Part shown: positions 45,933 to 54,908 of the stretch, one piece after another
Layout: each line of letters begins with the position of its first letter
Numbering within the stretch: the first letter of the stretch is position 1
Assembly: GCF_015140235.1 (NCBI RefSeq)
Contig: NZ_AP023321.1
Coordinates: forward strand, 1-64,000
Direction of reading: 5' to 3'
DNA: 64,000 nucleotides
From: Solibaculum mannosilyticum
GTDB taxonomy: Bacteria > Bacillota > Clostridia > Oscillospirales > Acutalibacteraceae
Notes under the pieces: model-generated
Told to the model about the DNA's origin: nothing
What the model saw: only the letters and a program-made list of their open reading frames with translations
Database searches by the model: none
Made by a program: the position numbers and the translations under genes

Positions 45933-46109
45933 ATGGGACTCATTGATATTGTAATTTTGCTCCTTGCGGTTTTATTGGTAATTATTGCGCTTTGGTCTCA
46001 CAGAAAGCGCCGTCGAAACGGCAAGGGATCGGGTGGATGCGCCGGCGGATGCCGCAGCTGCCCCTATTCCCACAGGTGCGGCGGGGATGACGATCTACCG
46101 CCGCCCTGA
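45933..46109 (+). CDS. FeoB-associated Cys-rich membrane protein
   Basis: A 58-residue peptide: one membrane segment (about 2-21, GLIDIVILLLAVLLVIIALW), a basic stretch HRKRRRNGKG, then four cysteines in GGCAGGCRSCPYSHRCGG. This is the layout of the FeoB-associated Cys-rich family (PF12669). The ATG at 45933 is 9 bases after AGAGGAG; a TTG 9 bases earlier overlaps the site. In relatives it follows feoA-feoB; here no feo gene is near, so it stands alone behind its own promoter. Metal binding is inferred from the cysteines. Confidence 0.78.
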   Translation: MGLIDIVILLLAVLLVIIALWSHRKRRRNGKGSGGCAGGCRSCPYSHRCGGDDDLPPP

Positions 46110-46144
46110 TGTCCCTTTTCCCTGTTTCATTGTGTGTATAACTT

Positions 46145-46186
46145 CCGCCGGGTACAACCTTCCTCCCTGTGCCCGGCGGGCTTTTT
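46145..46186 (+). terminator. Terminator after the Cys-rich peptide gene
   Basis: CCGCCGGG pairs with CCCGGCGG around a 19-base loop, followed by GCTTTTTGC. Confidence 0.75.
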
Positions 46187-46203
46187 GCATTTCAAAAAAA
46201 CAA

Positions 46204-46237
46204 TACCCCCCTTGGGCATACCGCCCAAGGGGGGTAT
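46204..46237. terminator. Terminator after the DUF3048 gene
   Basis: Perfect 15-bp stem ATACCCCCCTTGGGC / GCCCAAGGGGGGTAT with a 4-base loop. On the - strand it is followed by TGTTTTTTT, 27 bp after the DUF3048 gene stop. Confidence 0.88.
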
Positions 46238-46264
46238 CTTTTATTATGGAGGGGACCGGGAGAA

Positions 46265-47377
46265 TTATTCCGCCGTCACATCGTCTTTTTGGCCTACAAT
46301 ACAGATCCAGGTTTTACCCGGATTGAGGGACAGCTCCTGGCCGGAGGAATCGGTGAGCTGAATGGGATCGGATGCCGATTCCATGCTCCATTGGATGTCC
46401 TGGCACCGGCCCATAGAGGCGTAGATCCCTTCCCCGCCTTTGAGCTGGATGTCCACATGGCCTAAACTATCCCCTGTAGGGGTGATGGCGGTGCGCAGGA
46501 CCAGGACATTTTCCACCTCGACCTGTTTGCCGGTAGCGGCGTCCATTTGGCCTTTGTCAAACTGGTATTTGGCGTAGACGGCCTTTTGAGAATCGTAGAC
46601 AAACCGGCTGGTGACGTAGGAGGAAAATGGGACGGTGAGCGTCTCGCAGGACTGTCCCTGAGGGGCCTGGGAATCCCCTTCCGCCCGGAAGGAAAAGGCC
46701 GTACCGTCGGATTTTGCCTGGGTACGGATCTCCCGTTTCTGCACGCACTGAATGAGTTTTTCCCCGTCGGTGACGCAGCTGTGTACGCTGCCCATGCTCT
46801 TTTTACGTCCCGGATCCCGCCAGATGGTCACCGAATCGCTGACGCCGTTGATGCTGTCGACCTTGGAGGACTGGATAGCATCCAGGGCGTCTTGACTGCC
46901 TCCTACATGGACATAAATACAATCGTGGCTCTGGGCCAATTCCACAAAGTAGGGACGTGCGCTGCGGATAGAGCCGGTCATAGAGAGATTCCGCCAATCG
47001 GAGTAGAGAGCTAAAATACGGGTGATACCGCCTTCGGCCTGCATCTCGTAGCACACATCGGCTGAAGCGATGTTATGCTGAGGGGTGGCGGCCTCCAGGT
47101 TGTTGATCATGATGCCCACAGGGCGCTGTCCCACTGCCTCGGATGGCAGATCAGAGCGGCCGGTGAGCGGGTTGATGGTTCCAGCCTTAGTCCCGGCCGG
47201 GAGCGAGGCCTGTGGGGACTGCCCATCGGAGCCGGCCGCTGCAGAGGTAGATGCCCCGGAAGACGCTGAAGATGACGATTCCGCGTCCTTTTTGCCGCAG
47301 GATGAGAGACACAGACAGCTCACCAGCACACATGCCGCCGTCAGAAAACACAGGATTGTTTTTTTCATTAAAATCAT
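46265..47377 (-). CDS. DUF3048 (YerB-like) lipoprotein
   Basis: A 370-residue lipoprotein with a type II signal peptide whose lipobox is LSSC (Cys near residue 27), then a Ser/Ala-rich linker and the DUF3048 N-terminal domain (INPLTGRSDLP, near 70; MINNLEAATPQHNIASADVC; GSIRSARPYFVELA) plus the C-terminal domain (FVYDSQKAVYAKYQFDKGQ). YerB relatives are surface lipoproteins of unknown function. The ATG at 47377 follows GAGGAAGGGA; the longer frame upstream overlaps the promoter. Single-gene unit. Confidence 0.88.
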   Translation of the reverse strand: MILMKKTILCFLTAACVLVSCLCLSSCGKKDAESSSSASSGASTSAAAGSDGQSPQASLPAGTKAGTINPLTGRSDLPSEAVGQRPVGIMINNLEAATPQHNIASADVCYEMQAEGGITRILALYSDWRNLSMTGSIRSARPYFVELAQSHDCIYVHVGGSQDALDAIQSSKVDSINGVSDSVTIWRDPGRKKSMGSVHSCVTDGEKLIQCVQKREIRTQAKSDGTAFSFRAEGDSQAPQGQSCETLTVPFSSYVTSRFVYDSQKAVYAKYQFDKGQMDAATGKQVEVENVLVLRTAITPTGDSLGHVDIQLKGGEGIYASMGRCQDIQWSMESASDPIQLTDSSGQELSLNPGKTWICIVGQKDDVTAE

Positions 47378-47476
47378 CTTCCCTTCCTCATAGAATACCG
47401 TGCCGCAGATCCGCATTGACGCCTTTGTGCCTTGGAAGAGGAAACAGATCCCAAGACGTTTGCGACACCCCCTTCT

Positions 47477-47505
47477 ATTATAAGGGGATCCCGGCCCGGG
47501 CACAA
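47477..47505 (-). promoter_or_regulatory. Promoter of the DUF3048 lipoprotein gene
   Basis: On the - strand TTGTGC (47500-47505), a 17-base spacer and a perfect TATAAT (47477-47482), 100 bases before the start codon. Confidence 0.75.
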
Positions 47506-48003
47506 GATGGGGTCTCCGGGATTTGTTTCTTTTAAGATAAGGCAAAGAGGGAAAATGTTTTGTCGTACCGAGGGAGGACGTCCGAAAAACATATTCCGCG
47601 GGATGGGAAATAATTCAGTTTGGGATTGGTTTGGATGGGTCGTTGCAGTTACTTTTTTGGAAAGATTCCGGACTGTGCGGCATACAAATTGGGAAAGAAT
47701 AGTTTCCTCTAATTTAGGTCATGAAGAGTTGTTTTGCAAGGCGATCCAAAGGGGACATAAAGATTTTGTTAATATTTGCCTTAATCCATAAAGGAAACCT
47801 TGCTATTTCCTGAAAAAAATTGTATCCTATGGGATATTCAGAGGTAGAATAGCCGTTTGGACGAAATGGTTTTTATTGAGAAGATAACCTTGTGCTGTCC
47901 CGTCTGCAGGATGGGATTGGAAATGCCGAATTTTCCGGGTCTGGAATAACCGTCCATGATCGGGGGAAAATAGGAGAGAACATGGGCACAAGGAGGAAAA
48001 TCC
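47506..48003. other. Intergenic region before ypeB
   Basis: No gene is supported. Short open frames lack ribosome binding sites. It is AT-rich at 47590-47880. A sporulation-type promoter for ypeB might lie around 47800-47850, but I could not match a sigma-G or sigma-F consensus with confidence. Confidence 0.35.
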
Positions 48004-49374
48004 ATGATAACGACCTTAAAATATCGTCCATTTGTGCCGGGGATCCGGCGTAAAGTACGCATTATCACTTTTTCCATCGCGGGCATTTTAGTGCTGTTCG
48101 GCATGATGTGCAGCGCCTACGTCCAGTCCCACCAGTACCAGATGCAGCTGGAACACAGTTATCAGCGGGCTCTGGATGATCTGGGGGATTATATGAACAG
48201 CATCGACGTCTCCCTTAACAAAGGGATGTACGCCGGTACTGCCAGTCAGTTTGATACCCTGGCCACTGAGCTTTGGATGGATTCATCCGGTGCAAAGAGC
48301 AGCTTGGGGCAGCTCCCCATGGGCGGCATGAACTTGGAAAAAACCAACCGGTTTATCGCTCAGGTAGGGGATTTCTCCATGGCTCTCTCCCGCAAGGTGG
48401 AGGAGGGCCAGGCCATCACCGAAGAGGAACACGAGAATATGGAGGCGCTGGCAGGGTATGCCAAAAAGTTGTCGGAACTGATCACCTCCATCCGGCAGGA
48501 GATCAATGACGGCAATATGTCTATGGAACAGATGCAGGAGAGCCTGAAGAATCTACAGGAGCCTGAGGGGGAACCCACCATCAATTCCGGCTTTTTGGAT
48601 TTTGAGGAGCAGTTTACCGATTACCCCACCCTGATTTACGACGGTCCTTTCTCCGACCACATCCAGCAGAAAGAGGCCAAATGGCTCAAAGGCAGAGAGG
48701 AGATCGACCGTGGCGCCGCCCGCGGCCGCGCCTCCCAGTTTACTGGGGAGAGCACGATGGATCTCAAGGATGCCGGTGAGGAAAGCGGCGCCATTCCGTC
48801 CTATAATTTTACCACCGACACTCTGACCGTAAACGTCACAAAACAAGGGGGCTATTGCTCCTGGCTGTTAAACTCCCGGGAAATCGGCATGCCGACTCTG
48901 GATGCCCAAGGCGCCATTGAAAAGGCAAAGCAGTACCTGGAGGATCACGGCATCACCTCCATGGAGGAGAGCTATTATTCCACCTCCGGAGGCATTTGTA
49001 CCATCAATTTTGCCTATCAGCAGGGCAGCGTTACCTGTTATACCGATCTCATCAAGGTTGGCGTGGCGCTGGACGACGGCCAAGTGGTGATGTTCGACGC
49101 CAGAGGCTATCTGATGAACCACCAGGACCGGGCCTTGGAATCGGCGTCCCTGACCAAGGAACAGGCCCAGGAAAAACTCAGCTCTTATCTGACCGTGCAA
49201 AGCGCCGGCGTGGCACTGATCCCCACCGACGCTGGATCGGAAAACCTGTGTTATGAATTTATGTGCAAAGGGAAAAACGACCAGAAGGTTTTAGTATACG
49301 TCAATTGTCAGACCGGCGAGGAGGAACAAATTCTCATCCTTTTGGAAACAGAGGGAGGAATACTCACCATCTGA
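48004..49374 (+). CDS. ypeB: Germination protein YpeB
   Basis: YpeB is a forespore inner-membrane protein needed for the stability and localisation of the cortex-lytic enzyme SleB. The 456-residue product has one membrane segment near the start (about 21-40, IITFSIAGILVLFGMMCSAY), an N-terminal helical domain and C-terminal PepSY-type repeats (LDAQGAIEKAKQYLEDHGIT; LTKEQAQEKLSSYL). Length fits the family. The ATG follows AAGGAGGAAAATCC. In many spore-formers sleB lies next to it; here it does not. The downstream gene is an NlpC/P60-like lipoprotein 76 bp away, possibly co-transcribed. Confidence 0.92.
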   Translation: MITTLKYRPFVPGIRRKVRIITFSIAGILVLFGMMCSAYVQSHQYQMQLEHSYQRALDDLGDYMNSIDVSLNKGMYAGTASQFDTLATELWMDSSGAKSSLGQLPMGGMNLEKTNRFIAQVGDFSMALSRKVEEGQAITEEEHENMEALAGYAKKLSELITSIRQEINDGNMSMEQMQESLKNLQEPEGEPTINSGFLDFEEQFTDYPTLIYDGPFSDHIQQKEAKWLKGREEIDRGAARGRASQFTGESTMDLKDAGEESGAIPSYNFTTDTLTVNVTKQGGYCSWLLNSREIGMPTLDAQGAIEKAKQYLEDHGITSMEESYYSTSGGICTINFAYQQGSVTCYTDLIKVGVALDDGQVVMFDARGYLMNHQDRALESASLTKEQAQEKLSSYLTVQSAGVALIPTDAGSENLCYEFMCKGKNDQKVLVYVNCQTGEEEQILILLETEGGILTI

Positions 49375-49450
49375 CGGCGCATCCTAAGAAAGGGGTCTGA
49401 TATTCAGCAGGCCCGTCCATCCTATTTCAAATACAGAAGGAGCAAAAACG

Positions 49451-50197
49451 ATGAAACGACACACCATAATGGGTCTCTTGGCTGTCATGCTGGTCCTGGC
49501 CATGACCACTGCAGTGCTGGCATCCTGCGGCAAGGACAAAGGGGATAGTTCCAGCAATGGCGGCGTGGTTTCGGAAGTGGTTTCCAAAGTGGAGTCCATG
49601 CTGCCCCACTCGAGCACTCCGGAATCCTCTGTCGTGGATGGAGCGTCGGACAACAACTCTTCTTCCATGACCGACAACACCTCTAACCCCTCGGACCGCA
49701 ATCCCACCTCGAATCCTGCATCCAACCCCAACGGCGGCAACTCCATGGTTCCGTCTGAGGGTACTACAAGCGCCACCTCGGAAGCATCCCAGACCTCCAG
49801 CAGCGTGCCGGCCTCTGTGGCCGGCGCTGCTCCGGTGGTGGAGGAAGCCCAGGAATTGATCGGGACCCCTTATGTGTACGGATCGGCAAGTCCTGAAAAG
49901 GGATTTGATTCCTCTGGCTTTACATACTATGTGTTTAGCCAGGCGGGACTGATCCTACCCCGTACCGTCACCGCCCAAGCCCAGGTGGGCAGTGAGATTT
50001 CCTGGGATGTCATGCGTCCGGGGGACATTTTGTTTTTCTATACCGATCAGCCGGGCGTGCCTCAATTCTGCGGCATCCTGGAGAGCGACGGCGTTATGAT
50101 CTACAGCGGCGGCGATAGTCAGACCGTCCAGAGACAGGATATTACCGGTTCCTTCTGGCAAGAGCATTTTGTGTCGGCTCGTCGGGTGTTGGAGTAG
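49451..50197 (+). CDS. NlpC/P60-like lipoprotein lacking the catalytic Cys and His
   Basis: A 248-residue lipoprotein: signal peptide with lipobox LASC (Cys near residue 26), a long Ser/Asn/Pro/Thr-rich linker (about 30-130), then an NlpC/P60 fold (AQELIGTPYVYGSASPEKGF near 138, and RPGDILFFYTDQPG). The catalytic motif DCSG of active members reads DSSG here (FDSSGFTYYVFS) and the usual HVGIY region reads QFCGILE, so both the nucleophile cysteine and the histidine are gone. It is therefore probably not a peptidase but a wall-binding or regulatory protein. The ATG follows AAGGAGCAAAAACG. It follows ypeB and ends at a strong terminator. Confidence 0.85.
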   Translation: MKRHTIMGLLAVMLVLAMTTAVLASCGKDKGDSSSNGGVVSEVVSKVESMLPHSSTPESSVVDGASDNNSSSMTDNTSNPSDRNPTSNPASNPNGGNSMVPSEGTTSATSEASQTSSSVPASVAGAAPVVEEAQELIGTPYVYGSASPEKGFDSSGFTYYVFSQAGLILPRTVTAQAQVGSEISWDVMRPGDILFFYTDQPGVPQFCGILESDGVMIYSGGDSQTVQRQDITGSFWQEHFVSARRVLE

Positions 50198-50220
50198 CAC
50201 CCATCTTTCCTCCATCGGAA

Positions 50221-50253
50221 AAGGGCAGGGAATGCGTTCCCTGCCCTTGTTTT
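50221..50253 (+). terminator. Terminator after the NlpC/P60-like gene
   Basis: Perfect 12-bp stem AAGGGCAGGGAA / TTCCCTGCCCTT with loop TGCG, followed by GTTTTG. The gap to 50403 is AT-rich and contains the palindrome ATACTAATTAGTAT (50294-50307). Confidence 0.9.
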
Positions 50254-50403
50254 GACGCTTTTATTATACTATTAGGATAAATAGATATAGAATATACTAA
50301 TTAGTATTCCGGTTCAAAGGTGAAGCTCAATTTTTCCTTATCGTGGAGGCAAAAATAAAATATACCAAAAGTAATAATTAAACAATATAATACAGATGAT
50401 TGC

Positions 50404-51051
50404 TTAATAGGGCTCCTCCATATAATGCTCCACCAGCTGGAGGAATTCCTGCCAGCGCCCCTCATCCCGGATGGTCTGGGGACAGTTCTTCTCCATGAAA
50501 TCGGCGTGCTGTTTGACGGCTCCCAAGCCTAAGTCATACTCTTGAAGCAAAAAGGCCGTCAATTTCGCGCCGTTTTGGAAGGTCTTCTCAAAGTCGCCGT
50601 CCTGGTTGACGCACAGCTCAATACCGATGCCGTTGACGTTGCCGCCGCCTTCTTTGCGTTTGTCGCCGGCGTGATAGGCCATCTCGTCGTCGGGGATGCT
50701 CTGGCAGATTTGATGATCGTCCACACTGTAGTGCCAAGAGGTGGTTCCGTTTTGCCCGCTCTGGAGGAGCTGAGCATGGGCCATGGCGTCGGCACCTGTA
50801 TTGGTGTTGGCCGTCTCGTGGATGACCACATACCGGATGGCGCGATGGGTGCCGGGACGCCCTGAACTGCCTTCCTCCATGAGCATCTGGTGCAGAGGGA
50901 CGCCGTACACCTGGGGGGTATCCGGACGGCTGGGAGTAAAGTAACACCGGGAACACAAAAGCGGCACTAGGATGCACAGGATCAATGCCCCGCACAGCAG
51001 AGTGATAAAAGGAATTTTATTTCCCTTGCGGAAATAGACGGTAATGTGCAT
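50404..51051 (-). CDS. N-acetylmuramoyl-L-alanine amidase, membrane-anchored
   Basis: An Amidase_2 (T7-lysozyme-like) zinc enzyme that cleaves between muramic acid and the stem peptide. The 215-residue product has one N-terminal membrane segment (about 15-34) and the catalytic domain with zinc ligands in VVIHETAN (near residue 75), QHADFMEKNCP (near 182) and the support segment SWHYSVDDHQICQSIP. The ATG at 51051 follows CAGGAGGC. It is convergent with the NlpC/P60-like gene. A role in spore or vegetative wall turnover cannot be decided. Confidence 0.88.
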   Translation of the reverse strand: MHITVYFRKGNKIPFITLLCGALILCILVPLLCSRCYFTPSRPDTPQVYGVPLHQMLMEEGSSGRPGTHRAIRYVVIHETANTNTGADAMAHAQLLQSGQNGTTSWHYSVDDHQICQSIPDDEMAYHAGDKRKEGGGNVNGIGIELCVNQDGDFEKTFQNGAKLTAFLLQEYDLGLGAVKQHADFMEKNCPQTIRDEGRWQEFLQLVEHYMEEPY

Positions 51052-51425
51052 ACAAGCCTCCTGAAACGCTGGTATTTCCTTCAAAGGATAATGGAATGCG
51101 GTCGTACACCCCGAGGAGCTGCGCCAGCGATGAAACTCGCCATAGGGCTTTAAGACGAGAAAAGATTTTCTTTGTTTCTATGTTTCTATGCTTATGCGGA
51201 CCGAAGGGCTTCCCATGCCCTGGAATTGCCGGACGGGGCTAGAGCTAGGAACGAAAATGCCGGCAGCACTGCGACGCTGCCGGCATTGTTTTGGATCGGA
51301 TACGGCCCAAGGTCGGATTCAAACGCTGCCCAAAACAGAATACGTCGGAAAACAATCCCTAAAAAATCCCGTTTTGTCCTACTCATCTCAGCGCATCCCC
51401 TGCCCAAGCCCGTCCTCCTTTATGC
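51052..51425. other. Gap between amidase and ychF with terminator
   Basis: No gene seen. It contains a perfect 12-bp hairpin AATGCCGGCAGC / GCTGCCGGCATT (51256-51287, 8-base loop); on the - strand it is followed by TTCG and can terminate ychF, whose stop lies 140 bp away. Nothing else stands out. Confidence 0.55.
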
Positions 51426-52520
51426 TTAGACATTAAAGCGGAAAAGAACGACATCCCCATCGTTCATGACGTAATCCTTGCCCTCGCTGCGCACCAGACC
51501 TTTTTCCTTGGCGGCGGCCATGGAGCCGCAGACAATCAAATCGTCGTAGGCCACCACTTCGGCCCGTATGAAGCCCCGTTCAAAGTCGGTGTGGATTTTA
51601 CCGGCGGCCTGAGGCGCTTTGGTGCCGCGGGTGATGGTCCAGGCGCGGACCTCGGGGGTACCGGCCGTCAGATAGGAGATGAGCCCCAACAGGTCGTAGC
51701 TCTTCTGCACCAGACGGTCCAAGCCCGACTGGCTGAGTCCCAGCTCGGAGAGGAACATCATTTTTTCCTCTTTGTCCATGCCGGCCACTTCCTCCTCCAG
51801 CCCTGCGCAGATGGGCAGAACCTGGGCGCCTTCGGCCTGTGCGATCTTTTCTACCACAGAGTAATAGGGATTGTCCATCAGATCGCCGGTGAAGTCGTTT
51901 TCGCTGAGATTGGCGGCATAGATGACCGGTTTGGAAGTCAAAAGAGCCACCGACGAAAGGATCTCGTCCTCTTCCGGAGAACGCTCCACCGTGCGGGCCG
52001 GTTTCCCCTCCTCCAGCCAGGCCTTGACCCTCTCCAGGAACTCCACCTCAGCGGCGTAGGATTTATCCCCCTTCATCAGCTTTTTGCTTTTGTCGATGCG
52101 CCGTTCCAGCATCTCGATGTCGGAGAAAATCAGCTCCAGATTGATGGTCTCGATGTCCCGGGCCGGATCGATGGATCCTTCCACATGGACGATGTCATCG
52201 TTCTCAAAGCAGCGCACCACATGGATCATGGCGTCCACCTCCCGGATGTTGGCCAAAAACTTGTTGCCCAGGCCCTCCCCTTTGGAGGCGCCCCGCACCA
52301 GACCAGCGATGTCCACAAATTCAATGACGGCCGGAGTGGTCTTGGCCGGATGGTACATCTCGGTCAGCACATCCAGACGCTTGTCCGGCACCGCCACGAC
52401 CCCGACATTGGGTTCGATGGTGCAGAAGGGGTAGTTGGCCGACTGAGCGCCGGCATTGGTGATGGCGTTAAACAGGGTGCTTTTGCCCACATTGGGCAGC
52501 CCTACGATTCCCAACTTCAT
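51426..52520 (-). CDS. ychF: Redox-regulated ATPase YchF
   Basis: A universally conserved OBG-family P-loop protein that hydrolyses ATP and associates with ribosomes. The 364-residue product has G1 GLPNVGKST (7-15), G3 [16 protein letters not shown] (near 70), a coiled-coil insertion around 125-165 and a C-terminal TGS domain ([20 protein letters not shown], near 300). Length is normal. The ATG at 52520 follows AGAAAGGAT; a longer frame has no family similarity. Confidence 0.97.
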   Translation of the reverse strand: MKLGIVGLPNVGKSTLFNAITNAGAQSANYPFCTIEPNVGVVAVPDKRLDVLTEMYHPAKTTPAVIEFVDIAGLVRGASKGEGLGNKFLANIREVDAMIHVVRCFENDDIVHVEGSIDPARDIETINLELIFSDIEMLERRIDKSKKLMKGDKSYAAEVEFLERVKAWLEEGKPARTVERSPEEDEILSSVALLTSKPVIYAANLSENDFTGDLMDNPYYSVVEKIAQAEGAQVLPICAGLEEEVAGMDKEEKMMFLSELGLSQSGLDRLVQKSYDLLGLISYLTAGTPEVRAWTITRGTKAPQAAGKIHTDFERGFIRAEVVAYDDLIVCGSMAAAKEKGLVRSEGKDYVMNDGDVVLFRFNV

Positions 52521-52695
52521 AGTGATCCAAATCCTTTCTCTATCCAACAGCCTGCCCCTGTGAAAAAAGGGGCAATTTGTCACACTTCTTTTTCATTCAT
52601 TATAGTCAAAACTCCACCGGATGGCAAGGGATGACAGGACAAACCCCGCACTCCCTGGAAAATGCCGGGGGCTGACTGGATAAGGCAACCAATTT

Positions 52696-52724
52696 TTGAC
52701 AAAGAGTGCCAATGGTATTATAAT
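52696..52724 (+). promoter_or_regulatory. Consensus sigma-A promoter of the amidohydrolase gene
   Basis: Perfect TTGACA, a 17-base spacer and perfect TATAAT, about 80 bases before the start codon. One of the few exact consensus promoters in the window. Confidence 0.85.
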
Positions 52725-52807
52725 AAGTAAGATTTTATTTGTATTATCACTAATTTTTCTGTCATCTTTCACAGTGTGGAAGGGACAGTTTTGGAAGGAG
52801 TGCTCCT

Positions 52808-53599
52808 ATGCAAGATATTATCGACTTCCACGCACATATCTTCCCCGAAAAAATCGCCGACAAAGCCACCACCAACATCGGCGCCTTTTACGATATCCCC
52901 ATGCATGTAAACGGCCGGGTGACGGCCCTTTTGGAGGAGGGTGAGAAGGCCGGGATCCATCGATTCGTGGTGCAGTCGGTGGCCACCAAACCGGACCAGG
53001 TTCATTCCATCAACTGCTTTATCGCCCAGCAGTGTGAGCAGCATCCCGAGCTCATCGGATTGGGGACGCTGCATCCGCTGATGGAGGATTGGGAGGAGGA
53101 AATCAAACACATCCAGGAGCTGGGACTCAGAGGCGTCAAGCTCCACCCGGACTTCCAGAGGTTCCAGCTGGACGATCCCATGGTTTTTCCCATCTATGCC
53201 AAGCTGGAGGGGAAGCTTCCCCTGCTGGTGCACACCGGAGATCCCCGGTATGATTTTTCCCATCCCCGCCGCATGGCCCGCGTGCTGGACAAATTCCCGG
53301 CGCTGGATGTGGTAGCCGCCCATCTGGGGGGCTGGATGCAGTGGAAGGAATCGGAGCAATGGCTGCTGCCGCGCCGGGTGTGGGTGGATACCTCCTCAAG
53401 CTACGCCTTTATGGAGCCGGAGGAATACAGAAGGCTCATCCGGGCGTTTGGCCCCGACCGGTGCCTGTTCGGCACCGACTTCCCCATGTGGCAGCATGAG
53501 CCGTCTCTGCGCCATCTGCGCGGGGTTGGCTTAGAAGAGGAGGAACTGGGAAAAGTCCTCAGCGGCAATGCAAAGAAGGTGCTGGGTCTGCCCGAATAA
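52808..53599 (+). CDS. Amidohydrolase 2 family metal-dependent hydrolase
   Basis: A 263-residue TIM-barrel hydrolase of the amidohydrolase 2 family (PF04909). Metal-binding HxH is in DFHAHIFPE (residue 6-14), further ligands are His in KLHPDFQ (near 109) and HTGDP (near 141), His in VAAHLGGW (near 172) and Asp in LFGTDFPMW (near 222). Decarboxylases and lactonases share this fold, so the reaction is unknown. The ATG follows GGAAGGAGTGC and the gene has a consensus promoter, suggesting high expression. Confidence 0.85.
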   Translation: MQDIIDFHAHIFPEKIADKATTNIGAFYDIPMHVNGRVTALLEEGEKAGIHRFVVQSVATKPDQVHSINCFIAQQCEQHPELIGLGTLHPLMEDWEEEIKHIQELGLRGVKLHPDFQRFQLDDPMVFPIYAKLEGKLPLLVHTGDPRYDFSHPRRMARVLDKFPALDVVAAHLGGWMQWKESEQWLLPRRVWVDTSSSYAFMEPEEYRRLIRAFGPDRCLFGTDFPMWQHEPSLRHLRGVGLEEEELGKVLSGNAKKVLGLPE

Positions 53600-53963
53600 T
53601 TGGTGATATTATCCTTTTTTTGAGTGGAGAAATTGGATTTTCCGCTGGAAGGAAGAAGCACCTGCCAGAATTTTACCAATATTTTTGGCAGTGTTATAAG
53701 AGGTTTTTTGCACTTTATTCAAGGAATGTTTACATTCTTTGCGCGGTTTTCTGCTATCATATTTGTGTTATTTTACTAAGTCGGAGGGGACCCCCCTCCT
53801 CCGGCTTATTAAAATAGAGGAGAACCAGTGGACTACGGTTAGGGTAAAATCAGCCCCGTCCCAAGCGGGGCTTTTTGCTGACTGCCTCCGCCGGACGTTT
53901 TCCGGAGGGGGTTATAGAACATCCATGTGGTTTCAATTTTCAAAGAAACGGGAGGGAACGACA
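53600..53963. other. Gap before the Gld-type ABC operon
   Basis: No gene is supported. It contains an imperfect GC-rich hairpin (about 53783-53805) and the terminator-like hairpin AGCCCCG / CGGGGCT (53852-53872) followed by TTTT, which would end transcription from the amidohydrolase gene or act as an attenuator for the ABC operon. No clear promoter with 17-bp spacing was found. Confidence 0.45.
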
Positions 53964-54908
53964 ATGATAGAGGTTCAAAACCTCTGCAAGCAGTATGGCC
54001 CCATCAAGGCCGTGCAGGACATCTCCTTCAACATCAACGAAGGGGAGATTGTGGGATTCCTGGGCCCCAACGGCGCAGGCAAATCCACCACAATGAATAT
54101 CCTCACCGGGTACCTTTCGGCTTCGTCCGGCAAGGTGACGGTAGGCGGCGTGGACATACTGGAAGACCCGATGGGCGTAAAAAAACAGATTGGCTATCTG
54201 CCCGAGCAGCCGCCCTTGTACCTTGACATGACGGTCAAGGAGTACTTAAACTTTATTTACAACCTCAAGGGCCTCAAATTGTCCCGCAAGGCTCACATCG
54301 ACGAGGTGTGTCACCTGGTTCGTATCGACCATGTGTACAACCGCCTTATCGGCAACCTGTCCAAAGGTTACAAGCAGCGCGTCGGCGTGGCGCAGGCTTT
54401 GCTGGGCAATCCCAAGGTGCTGATCCTGGACGAGCCCACCGTGGGCCTCGACCCCAAGCAGATCATCGAGATCCGCAACCTGATCAAGCATCTGGGCCGC
54501 AACCACACCATCATCCTCAGCTCCCACATTCTGTCGGAGGTGCAGGCGGTGTGCGAACGTCTCATCGTCATCAACCAGGGTCAGATCGTGGCCGACGGCA
54601 CTCCCACGGAACTGTCCAACTCCTTGCGCACCGATCATAAGCTGGTGGCCCGCATCGCCGGACCCCAGGAGAACGTCTATCAGGCTCTGATCAGCATGTC
54701 CCAGATCACCGATGTGTCCACTGTGGGCGAGAAAGAGCCGGGCGTCTTTGAGTTTACCATCGAGTCCAAGCAGGGCAGCGACGTCCGCCGCGACCTGTTT
54801 GAGATGGCGTCCAAGAACAATTGGCCGCTGATGGGCCTGCGCAACAATGAGCTGACGCTGGAAGACGTCTTCCTCCAGCTGATTTCCAAAGGAGGCGACA
54901 GCCAATGA
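53964..54908 (+). CDS. Gld-type ABC transporter, ATP-binding protein
   Basis: A 314-residue ATPase of an ABC-2 exporter. Walker A is GPNGAGKST (about 33-41), the signature is LSKGYKQRVGVAQALLG (near 131-147) and Walker B is VLILDEPTVGLDPKQ (near 151-165); the C-terminal 90 residues are the extra domain typical of GldA-like ATPases. The ATG at 53964 follows GGGAGGGAACG; open frame upstream lacks a start with ribosome binding site. It overlaps the permease gene by 4 bp. With the three following genes it forms an operon of the Gld-type ABC system; the cargo is unknown. Confidence 0.92.
   Translation: MIEVQNLCKQYGPIKAVQDISFNINEGEIVGFLGPNGAGKSTTMNILTGYLSASSGKVTVGGVDILEDPMGVKKQIGYLPEQPPLYLDMTVKEYLNFIYNLKGLKLSRKAHIDEVCHLVRIDHVYNRLIGNLSKGYKQRVGVAQALLGNPKVLILDEPTVGLDPKQIIEIRNLIKHLGRNHTIILSSHILSEVQAVCERLIVINQGQIVADGTPTELSNSLRTDHKLVARIAGPQENVYQALISMSQITDVSTVGEKEPGVFEFTIESKQGSDVRRDLFEMASKNNWPLMGLRNNELTLEDVFLQLISKGGDSQ

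Noticed and set aside
47432-47791. 119-codon open frame before ypeB
   Set aside because: It runs antisense over the DUF3048 promoter, has no ribosome binding site and no recognisable content.
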